Below are positions 33,948 through 40,840 of a stretch of 64,000 nt of DNA, in pieces. This DNA comes from Chloroflexota bacterium (GTDB lineage: Bacteria > Chloroflexota > Chloroflexia > Thermomicrobiales > UBA6265), in the NCBI GenBank assembly GCA_023389575.1, contig JAEWEG010000022.1, positions 1 to 64,000 on the forward strand, read 5' to 3'. Under the pieces are notes generated by a model. It ran no database searches. It was not told the DNA's origin and was given only the letters and a program-made list of their open reading frames with translations. Position 1 is the stretch's first letter; every line of letters starts with the position of its first letter. The position numbers and the translations under genes were made by a program.

Positions 33948-35102
33948 CTACCGCTCGTCGATCGGCTTGAAGGTAAGGTCCTTCGGGCCGATGTACTCGC
34001 TCTGCGGCCGGATCAGCCGGTTGTTCGCGCACTGTTCCAGCACGTGCGCGCTCCAGCCAACCGCCCGCGCCACCGCGAAGGTCGGCGGGAACATGTCGCC
34101 CGGCAACCCAACCGCCGCCAGCACCGCCGCCGAGTAGAACTCGACGTTGGTGTACAGTCGGCGACCCGGCTTGCGCTCTTCCAGCATCTCCAGCGCCCGG
34201 TCCTCGGTACGCTTCGAGAGCTCGAAGAACTCCGGCGTCGAAGCGGTCTCGGCCATGCCACGCAGCACTTCGGCGCGCGGGTCCTCGGCCTTGTACACCC
34301 GATGCCCGAAGCCCATCAGCCGCTGCCCGGAGTCGAGCGCATTCGTCAGCCAGGCATCCACGTTATCGGCCGAGCCGATCTCGTTCAGCATGTCCAGCAC
34401 CTTGGCCGGGGCGCCGCCGTGGGCCGGGCCCTTCAGCGCGCCAACCGCGCCGGTCAGCGCCGAACTGAGGTCGGAATCGGTGGAGGCGATCACCCGCGCC
34501 GTGAAGGTGGAGGCGTTGAGACCGTGGTCCGCCAGCAGCACCAGGTAGGTCTCCAGCGGCTTCCAGTGGCGTTCCTCCGGCTCCTTGCCGAACAACTGGT
34601 AGAGGTAGTTCTGGGCGGTATTGAGATCGGCCCGGCCCTGGATCGGCTCCTGCCCCTCGCGGTGGCGGAAGAACGTCGCCAGGATCGCGGGGAACCGGGC
34701 GGCGATCGCGATCGCCTCGTCCAGGTCCGGCTCGTCGTCGAACTTGGTCGGATCGTTGGCCCCCAGCATCGAGACGCCGGTGCGCAGCGCATCCATCGGG
34801 TTCGCGTTGCGCGGAAGTTCCTGGATCCCGGAAATCACGGCCTGGGGCAGTTCCCGGTTCTCGCCAAACTTGCGATTGAGTTCGTCGAGTTCCTGCCGGT
34901 TGGGCAAATGCCCCACCCAGAGCAGGTGCGCCACTTCCTCGAACGATGCCTTGCCAGCCAGTTCGTGAATGTCGTAGCCGCGGTAGACGAGCTTGCCTTC
35001 TTCCCCAAAGACATGGCTCAGCTCGGTGGACGCCGCGACAACGCCTTCCAGTCCATTTGGCTTGGGGCGTTCAATCGTTGCGTTGGTCGCGGAATCGGTC
35101 AT
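33948..35102 (-). CDS. Citrate synthase
   Basis: 384 residues, the size of the bacterial type I enzyme. It condenses acetyl-CoA and oxaloacetate in the TCA cycle. Seen: LVYRGYDIHELAG, LLWVGHLPNRQEL, ADHGLNASTFTARVIASTDSD with first catalytic His, KGPAHGGAPAKVLDML, MGFGHRVYK with second His, and NVEFYSAAVLAAVGLP where many homologues have the catalytic Asp (NVDFYS) but some lineages have Glu. The C-terminus (GWSAHVLEQCANNRLIRPQ) is normal. A methylcitrate synthase activity cannot be excluded. An intrinsic terminator follows; the 12-base palindrome ACTGTGCACAGT at 35173-35184 is upstream. Confidence 0.92.
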   Translation of the reverse strand: MTDSATNATIERPKPNGLEGVVAASTELSHVFGEEGKLVYRGYDIHELAGKASFEEVAHLLWVGHLPNRQELDELNRKFGENRELPQAVISGIQELPRNANPMDALRTGVSMLGANDPTKFDDEPDLDEAIAIAARFPAILATFFRHREGQEPIQGRADLNTAQNYLYQLFGKEPEERHWKPLETYLVLLADHGLNASTFTARVIASTDSDLSSALTGAVGALKGPAHGGAPAKVLDMLNEIGSADNVDAWLTNALDSGQRLMGFGHRVYKAEDPRAEVLRGMAETASTPEFFELSKRTEDRALEMLEERKPGRRLYTNVEFYSAAVLAAVGLPGDMFPPTFAVARAVGWSAHVLEQCANNRLIRPQSEYIGPKDLTFKPIDER

Positions 35103-35172
35103 GTGTTCGCATCCTCCTCGAGGCGCATCATTGGCATGCCTTGCACGCCGGGCACGAACGCCCGTTACTCAT

Positions 35173-35184
35173 ACTGTGCACAGT
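35173..35184. promoter_or_regulatory. Palindrome upstream of citrate synthase
   Basis: ACTGTGCACAGT is a perfect 12-base palindrome 71 bases upstream of the citrate synthase ATG. It may be an operator; no regulator adjoins. Confidence 0.35.
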
Positions 35185-35329
35185 GCCCAAGTGGACACGC
35201 TCGGTCCACCCGGAACAGGCGGGTTTCGATGGAAGTATGCTAGCACGCCAAGGCCATGTGCGCGCTCGCGTTTCGACCGGATCCGCATCGATTTCGCCAT
35301 CACCCCCGCTCACCTGGCGGGGTTCCGGA

Positions 35330-36562
35330 TCACCGCCGGACAGGCCCCGATCGCACCCACGAGTAGGCCGCCGCCATCGCCAGCACGCCCCCGGCCACCG
35401 TGGCCACCACGATCGGCTGGGTCGCCGGCGTCGAGGTCGTGCCGTCGTCGCCTTCCTGGGCCAGGCGCAACTGCCCGTATCCCGATGGCGCGGACTCGTC
35501 GCCGGAATCCTCCCGCGCGGCCTCGCCCTCGTCCACGGGAGGATCGCCAATGATGACGTCGCCTTCATCGACCGGTGGTTGTTCGGTGGCTGGAGCCTCC
35601 TCGTCCGTATCCTTCACGAACCCGGTGACGTTCGGCTCCTCGGTCGGCTCGGCCTGGAGAAACTGCCCCGGGGTCCAGTTCGCGTCGATCGCGTTCATCA
35701 CGGTCACTGCATCGGTCCACCGCTCGTCCACGGTGGGGTTCCACGTCTCGTCGTACTCCAGGTCCGCGCCCAGGATCGCCACGATCTGGCGGCCATCCCC
35801 CGACGCGCTGGAGCGCGCCAGAACCACGCAACCACCAGCATCCGTCGTCGAGCCGGTCTTCGCGCTGATCACGTTGTGCTGGCCAGCGAGCTGGTTGGTG
35901 GAAACCCCATCGTAGGGGGTTGCCTCCGGTCCCACGCTGGTGAACGAGTACTCCGTCATCGCGGATATCTCGGCAAGCTGGGGATGGTCCTCGAACGCCG
36001 CGTAGAGGTACGCCACGTCGCGCGCCGTGGACCACGCCTGCGACGAATCCTCGCCGTCGGGATTGGCGAACTGAGTGTCCTCCAGCCCGAGTTCGGCCAC
36101 CTTCGCGTTCATCTCCTCCACGAAGGCCACGTGCACGGTCGCCAGGTCGTCGCTCCCGGAGAGGTCACCACCTATCGTCCGCGCCAGCGCCAGCGCCGCG
36201 TCGCCCCCGGATTCCACGATCAGGCCGGTCAGCAGCTGTTCGACCGTCAGCGTGTCCCCCGGTTGCAGGCCCATGGAGGAAAAGCCATCCGGCAACATGT
36301 CCTCGCTGGCGACCACGATCTCGTCATCCAGGTCGAGGTGGTCCACCACCACCAGCGCGGTGGCGACCTTGGTCACGCTGCCAATCGGCAACCGCTCATC
36401 CGCGTTCTCCGAGACAATCACCTCGCCCGTATCCGGGTCGAAGGCAAACACGCTCGTCGCCGTCACGTTCGGCGCCTCCAGCGTCTCCTGCGCCGCTCCA
36501 CCCAGGGGAAGCAACACCACCAGCAGGCCGATCGCCAGCACCAGACCCATTCCCCGCCGCAT
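35330..36562 (-). CDS. D-alanyl-D-alanine carboxypeptidase (serine-type, PBP5-like)
   Basis: About 410 residues from ATG 36562 (GGAG 5 bases upstream), which puts the signal peptide MRRGMGLVLAIGLLVVLLP at the N-terminus. It trims the terminal D-Ala of peptidoglycan stem peptides outside the membrane. Active-site motifs: SVTK (SxxK), ESGGDAA in the place of SGN, and AKTGSTTDAGG (KTG). The Asn of the second motif is replaced by Gly. After the catalytic domain come an acidic Pro/Glu linker and a C-terminal membrane span (PIVVATVAGGVLAMAAAYS), so it is anchored. Two earlier in-frame ATGs (36583, 36670) are less likely. Confidence 0.86.
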   Translation of the reverse strand: MRRGMGLVLAIGLLVVLLPLGGAAQETLEAPNVTATSVFAFDPDTGEVIVSENADERLPIGSVTKVATALVVVDHLDLDDEIVVASEDMLPDGFSSMGLQPGDTLTVEQLLTGLIVESGGDAALALARTIGGDLSGSDDLATVHVAFVEEMNAKVAELGLEDTQFANPDGEDSSQAWSTARDVAYLYAAFEDHPQLAEISAMTEYSFTSVGPEATPYDGVSTNQLAGQHNVISAKTGSTTDAGGCVVLARSSASGDGRQIVAILGADLEYDETWNPTVDERWTDAVTVMNAIDANWTPGQFLQAEPTEEPNVTGFVKDTDEEAPATEQPPVDEGDVIIGDPPVDEGEAAREDSGDESAPSGYGQLRLAQEGDDGTTSTPATQPIVVATVAGGVLAMAAAYSWVRSGPVRR

Positions 36563-36722
36563 CCACACTCCAAACCACGTCATCGCCGGGCACACGGGCC
36601 CACGCGCCTGGCGCGGCCAACCCGCGCCAGGAACTGGCGAACCCAAACAGCGAGCCACGCGCCCCAGCATCCAGGAACCGTGGACATCCCACGGCAGTCA
36701 GGCCAAAGTGTACCGTGACTTG

Positions 36723-36751
36723 TTGACACCGATTAGCCCGACTGCTACAGT
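36723..36751 (+). promoter_or_regulatory. Sigma-70-type promoter for the GNAT-ankyrin gene
   Basis: TTGACA (36723-36728), a 17-base spacer, then TACAGT (36746-36751). The -35 is perfect and the -10 has four of six consensus bases. Transcription would begin near 36758 and give a leader of about 100 bases. Confidence 0.65.
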
Positions 36752-36784
36752 ACGTACACCTCAGCCTTCCCTTTTCTGAGGCGT

Positions 36785-36829
36785 CCAGAGGCGGTTACGG
36801 GGCTCCATCCCCCTGTAACCGCTGTCTGG
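36785..36829 (+). promoter_or_regulatory. Leader hairpin before the GNAT-ankyrin gene
   Basis: GCGGTTAC (36791-36798) pairs with GTAACCGC (36815-36822), extended inside by GGGG/CCCC and outside by CCAGA/TCTGG. It lies between the promoter and the start codon. It may be an attenuator or mRNA-protecting structure; TTTCC and CCCTTTTC follow, not a clean T-run. Confidence 0.5.
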
Positions 36830-36861
36830 TGTTTCCGCGCCCTTTTCAGGTTCCAACTCAC

Positions 36862-38124
36862 ATGACGAGCACACCTTCCGGGCACCCAGCCGATCCGAAC
36901 GAGGCCACCATGGCCATGTTCGCGAATCAGATCGCCTGGTTGGAAAAGCTCGTCTCCGGGAATGTTCTTCGTCTCACGACACGCACCGCCGACTCGCTTG
37001 TCGCCACCAGCGACACCACGCTCACCATCACCGACGCCATCCCCTCGGATATCGATCGCGCATTCGACTGGACGGCGGCACATGGCGCCCCCAACCTGCT
37101 CATCTGGTCGGTACGTGAGAATCCGCGAGCCGATCTCCTCTTTCATGCCCGGGGGTGCCGCGAGAGCTTTCGACCACTGTGGATGTACCGCCCACTCCAC
37201 GAGCCACTTCCCGAACCCGACGATATTCAGGGAATTACCATCGCCCTCGCCAGGCTAGACGATCTCGCCGCGATGCAGGCCGCCCGGGAGGTCCCCTACA
37301 TGGCCGCGCCCTGGCTCACGCAACTCCCCGAACTCTCCACTGGGCACGATCGGTCACGAGGGGTGTGGAGATTGCTCGCCTGGAACGAGCCACGGCAGCC
37401 AAGGCGCATCGTCGGCTCCGGCATCCTCCATCTCGCGCCGTCCGTATCGGGAGTCACCGCGGCGATCTTCAACCTCGGAGTCGACCCCGCCTGGCAGCAC
37501 CGGGGAATCGGTACGGCGCTCACCCTTGGTCTTTGCCGCATTGCCCGCGAGCAGGGAGTCCCTGGTGTCGCTCTCAACGCCACTCCGCGGGGTGAACCGG
37601 TCTATCGCGCTCAAGGGTTTGTGGCGACCGGTGAAGGACAGACCTGGCACATGCCGTCAGCATCGCTCCGAAACCGTCCAGACGCCGCCATTATTGCCGC
37701 CGCCGAAGCGCTCGGCCGCGGCGAAACCGCACGTCTCGATCCCTCCGTCGCGCGCCTGGAAGCGCTGCCGAACGGGGACACGCCGATCAGGTTCGCGGTC
37801 CGGTTCCGGCAACCGGCCTCCGTTCGCTGGCTGCTCGACCACCACGCCGCGCCCGACATCGTCTCGCTCTGGACCCTCGGATTCCAAGTCGAAGCGCTCG
37901 CCGCGATGAAGGACCCGCGCTGGCTGAACGTCCAGCGCGGCCCGGAGTCGACCACCCCGCTCCACGACGCGATTCGCCTCAACGACCGCGAGCTCGTCGA
38001 GATGCTGCTCGCCGCTGGCGCCGACCTCACCATTCGCGACAGCCAGTGGAACGGCCGCCCGCTGGATTGGGCCAGGGCCCTCGACCGTCCCCGCCTCGCC
38101 GCCCTCATTGAACGCGCGATGTAA
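36862..38124 (+). CDS. GNAT acetyltransferase fused to ankyrin repeats
   Basis: 420 residues from ATG 36862; no strong ribosome site. Residues about 1-125 have no recognised domain. The GNAT core is at about 130-270, with IFNLGVDPAWQHRGIGTALTLGLCRIARE giving the acetyl-CoA loop (HRGIGTAL), then VPGVALNATPRGEPVYRAQGFV. The last 130 residues are ankyrin-like: FAVRFRQPASVRWLLDHHAA, STTPLHDAIRLNDRELVEMLLAAGADLTIRDSQWNGRPLDWA. A fusion of an acyltransferase with protein-binding repeats suggests a peptide or protein substrate. A good promoter and a leader hairpin precede it. Confidence 0.83.
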   Translation: MTSTPSGHPADPNEATMAMFANQIAWLEKLVSGNVLRLTTRTADSLVATSDTTLTITDAIPSDIDRAFDWTAAHGAPNLLIWSVRENPRADLLFHARGCRESFRPLWMYRPLHEPLPEPDDIQGITIALARLDDLAAMQAAREVPYMAAPWLTQLPELSTGHDRSRGVWRLLAWNEPRQPRRIVGSGILHLAPSVSGVTAAIFNLGVDPAWQHRGIGTALTLGLCRIAREQGVPGVALNATPRGEPVYRAQGFVATGEGQTWHMPSASLRNRPDAAIIAAAEALGRGETARLDPSVARLEALPNGDTPIRFAVRFRQPASVRWLLDHHAAPDIVSLWTLGFQVEALAAMKDPRWLNVQRGPESTTPLHDAIRLNDRELVEMLLAAGADLTIRDSQWNGRPLDWARALDRPRLAALIERAM

Positions 38125-38133
38125 TCCGGCACG

Positions 38134-38541
38134 TCATCCGCGGGGCGCGAGCCGTTCTCTCAACCATGTGGAGAATCGTTCGGTGGCGTCATCCAGGCTG
38201 TCGTCTCGCTCGGCGACAGCGACCAACTGCCGGGCGATATCCAGATTCCCAGCATCAATCCGGAATCCATTGATCGCCAGGAACACCTTCATCGAGGCAT
38301 AGGCGGTCCGCTTGTTGCCGTCAAGGAATGGCTGGTTCTGGGAGATTCCCACGGCCAGCAGTGCCGCCTGCTCGGCCAGGTCAGCCCTTGCATAGTGAGC
38401 GGCCGCCTGCGGCTTCATCACCGCTGACTCCAAGAGATGCTCGGATCGCAGGAGTGTCGGGGATTCGCCCATGCTCTCCATGATCTGCATGTGGGCTTCG
38501 ATGATTTCGGGCACGGTCAGGTACATCACGGGAGTGTCCAC
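38134..38541 (-). CDS. Doc-family (Fic fold) toxin with substituted catalytic His
   Basis: 135 residues, the size of Doc. Doc toxins phosphorylate EF-Tu and stop translation. The core motif reads ISQNQPFLDGNKRTAYASMK: the GNKRTA loop is intact, but the catalytic His before PF is Gln (codon CAG where CAC/CAT would give His). N-terminal YLTVPEIIEAHMQIMES is typical. The toxin may thus be inactive or attenuated while still folded. It follows an AbrB-type antitoxin gene by 23 bases; overlap in function is expected. A second in-frame ATG (MYLTV) could be the start. Confidence 0.85.
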   Translation of the reverse strand: MDTPVMYLTVPEIIEAHMQIMESMGESPTLLRSEHLLESAVMKPQAAAHYARADLAEQAALLAVGISQNQPFLDGNKRTAYASMKVFLAINGFRIDAGNLDIARQLVAVAERDDSLDDATERFSTWLRERLAPRG

Positions 38542-38564
38542 GCTTGTCTCGCTTTCCTCTCCCG

Positions 38565-38777
38565 TTACCGAGCCAGGTATTCAAACGCATCCTGGTCGTT
38601 GTCGAGTACTTCGTTGAGCGCCTTCTGCACGTCGTCGCGAAGCACATGTCGCTGTTCGGCACGGATTGGAACGAAGCTGATCGTGTCGCCCTTGTGCAGG
38701 TTGTACTGCTCCATCGCTTCCCGGGGAATCGTCACCACGTAGCTGTTGCCCTGCTCGCGAATCTTGGACTGGATCAT
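38565..38777 (-). CDS. AbrB/MazE-type antitoxin (SpoVT-AbrB fold)
   Basis: 70 residues. The swapped-hairpin DNA-binding domain is visible: KIREQGNSYVVTIPREAMEQYNLHKGDTISF. The remaining 25 residues (DVQKALNEVLDNDQDAFEYL) are likely the toxin-binding segment. It is the first gene of a two-gene toxin-antitoxin unit with the Doc-like gene. It should repress its own promoter in the gap above 38777. Pairing of an AbrB-type antitoxin with Doc, rather than Phd, is known but less common. Confidence 0.85.
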   Translation of the reverse strand: MIQSKIREQGNSYVVTIPREAMEQYNLHKGDTISFVPIRAEQRHVLRDDVQKALNEVLDNDQDAFEYLAR

Positions 38778-39118
38778 GGGTGCCTCCCGTGTGACATCGA
38801 ATACTGAATGAGGGATATCGTCGTGCGAGGAACTGGTAGTGGAAGTGCTTGTCGCTTCCTGGCGGCGATGGTCCCGGTTGCGTTAACCGGCCTACATCGC
38901 GAGCGCCAATCTCGGGTGAAGATAAACTTCGCCACATCCAGATACCTTCAAGTCGAATAGCGCCTTTCACATGCGAGGACTTTGCGGAATCCGCATGCGT
39001 CACGCCACACCCCACACCATACCATGAACAGTAGTCACCGTAAATACAGTGACTACTGTTCGAACGGCCAGCCGTTTTGTCGCGACACGTTCGGAAGGTG
39101 GGCCAGAAACGCCCCGGG
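38778..39118. other. Intergenic region between TA unit and DUF4287 gene
   Basis: A 341-base gap, lower in GC than its flanks, with no supported gene. It must hold the toxin-antitoxin promoter. It contains a strong inverted repeat (39026-39061), listed separately. Confidence 0.5.
39026..39061. repeat. 13-bp perfect inverted repeat
   Basis: GAACAGTAGTCAC (39026-39038) and GTGACTACTGTTC (39049-39061) are exact reverse complements around a 10-base A/T-rich loop. It is 57 bases after the stop of the DUF4287/SRPBCC gene, so it could be its terminator, but no T-run follows. Its symmetry also suits a regulator or recombinase site. Confidence 0.7.
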
Positions 39119-39637
39119 TTACCGAAACGACTTCGCCAGATCCGCCAGCCGCGCCTTCCAGAGCGCCTTGCACTCATCGGCGGCTTCCTTCGAGGGCAAC
39201 TTCTCGACCTGCACCTGAACCGAGGCTTTGGCGTCACCCTTTGCGCTGAACCACGCCGCCACGATTCCCTCGGCGCTGTCGAACCGGGCCGACTTCCCGG
39301 CCTGGGAGGTCCGCAATGTCAGTGTCCCGGGCTCCAGCCAGGCGTTCCGGGCCGCGTCGTCCACGAATGCCTCGAACAACCGCTCGACCGGCACGGGCAC
39401 CGTCTTGCTGGCGCTCCCCTGGTACGAACCGTCGCGTTGCTGGCCCGCCTGGCGCAGCCCCTTGATCCGCTCGTAGCCGACCGTGACGCCCTGCGCCCAC
39501 CAGCCATCGACGCCCAGCCCGGCGATGTACCGCGCGATCTCCGTGTGCGACTTGCTGGCCGCGTCCCACGCATCGAGCACCGCGACCCACTCGTCCCAGG
39601 TCCTGCCCGAGCCCTCGCGAATCGCCTCGTCACTCAT
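39119..39637 (-). CDS. DUF4287 / SRPBCC (AHSA1-like) domain protein
   Basis: 172 residues from ATG 39637. N-terminal DUF4287 pattern: WDEWVAVLDAWDAASKSHTE, IARYIAGLGVDGWWAQGVTVGYERIKGL. The remainder is an SRPBCC-like ligand-binding fold (SASKTVPVPVERLFEAFVDD, then WLEPGTLTLRTSQAGKSARFD, VQVQVEKLPSKEAADECKALW). Ligand unknown. It is downstream of a coiled-coil membrane protein gene on the same strand, 55 bases away, probably one transcript. Confidence 0.82.
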   Translation of the reverse strand: MSDEAIREGSGRTWDEWVAVLDAWDAASKSHTEIARYIAGLGVDGWWAQGVTVGYERIKGLRQAGQQRDGSYQGSASKTVPVPVERLFEAFVDDAARNAWLEPGTLTLRTSQAGKSARFDSAEGIVAAWFSAKGDAKASVQVQVEKLPSKEAADECKALWKARLADLAKSFR

Positions 39638-39692
39638 CGGGAGTTCCGCTCCCCGCCCGTTGGTCACGCTCGCCCCGCTCCTGTCCTGAAAC

Positions 39693-40613
39693 CTACCGGC
39701 CCTCCCGATAGGCCTCCTCGATCTGCCCCCGAACCACCGGCAACGCCTCGACGATCGCCTGCAACCCAGACCGCATCTGGGCGATCTGGTCCGCCGACGG
39801 CTTGCCACTCCTGACCGCTGGATACACCGACCCGGTCAGGCCCGCCCGCAGCGTCGCGATGAACGCCGCGATTTCCTCCGCCGTCGATTTGTCCAGCACC
39901 AGGCGATTCTCGTTGAACACGTTGCCAAACGCATAGGCCCGCTCGCCAACGTCGCCCCAGTTCGTCCACTGCATGGCTTCCTGCGGGAACTCGCCCGGGA
40001 GCGACAGCGACTCACCCGGGAGCAGCATCGGGTTCACCACGGCCGCCAGCGCCGATTCGACCCGCGCCAGGCTGCCGTACAGGTCGGACAACGCCTGGCC
40101 GCGCCGCTCGCCATAGGCGCCCGCCCGCTGCTTGATGGTATCCATCGACACCCGCAGCCGCTCGATTTCGACCCGCTGCTCCTGCTTGATCCCCTCGATC
40201 ACCTCGGGAATGCGCGGATCCTCCACCGGCGACGTCTCCACCCGGGTCAGCCGGGCGTCGAACTCGCGGGACCGGCCAACCGCCTCCCGCAGTTCTCGCT
40301 GGAACTCTTCCTTCAGTTCCCGGAACGCATCACTATCAAACGCCAGCCGCCGTTCCTGATTCGCCAATTGCGGCGTCGGCGCCGGGGCGACCGCATCCGC
40401 CGCGTCATCCGGCAGCGCGGTGGTCACCTGGGCCCGCGACTCCACCGATGTCGGGGACGCGGGTCGGCCACCGCCGGATGTCCGCATCAACCGGGAACTG
40501 GTCAGCCACAGCTTCGCGCTCTCCGGTCCCGCCTCCTTCATATAGAGGTAGGCCACATACCCGAATGCCGCCACCAGCAACAGGATTACAACAACGACCC
40601 AAAACACATCCAT
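39693..40613 (-). CDS. Membrane-anchored coiled-coil protein of unknown function
   Basis: 306 residues. One N-terminal membrane span, FWVVVVILLLVAAFGYVAYLYM, then a disordered Ser/Pro/Ala segment and a helical Glu/Arg-rich part (FRELKEEFQRELREAVGRSREF, VIEGIKQEQRVEIERLRVSMDTIKQR) likely to form a coiled coil. The last 110 residues are helical and uncharacterised. Topology suggests most of it is cytoplasmic. Family not recognised. It may be co-transcribed with the DUF4287 gene. Confidence 0.75.
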   Translation of the reverse strand: MDVFWVVVVILLLVAAFGYVAYLYMKEAGPESAKLWLTSSRLMRTSGGGRPASPTSVESRAQVTTALPDDAADAVAPAPTPQLANQERRLAFDSDAFRELKEEFQRELREAVGRSREFDARLTRVETSPVEDPRIPEVIEGIKQEQRVEIERLRVSMDTIKQRAGAYGERRGQALSDLYGSLARVESALAAVVNPMLLPGESLSLPGEFPQEAMQWTNWGDVGERAYAFGNVFNENRLVLDKSTAEEIAAFIATLRAGLTGSVYPAVRSGKPSADQIAQMRSGLQAIVEALPVVRGQIEEAYREGR

Positions 40614-40840
40614 GGCGGAACCAGCTTTCTCACGGCGCCCACATACCGGGACACTTCCATTGCCTCTCCTGATTCTAGCGATTCCACGACGATCGGGTGG
40701 TCACGGGACGAGAATCAACTCGTGAATTCAGGCGCCCGCGTCCCAACATCCGGTGATACACTCAAAGCCCTGTCAGGCACGAGTCCACGCATACCTGTCG
40801 GCCCGCGCCGTCTGCACGATCACCAAGGAGCCCGCGGCCA

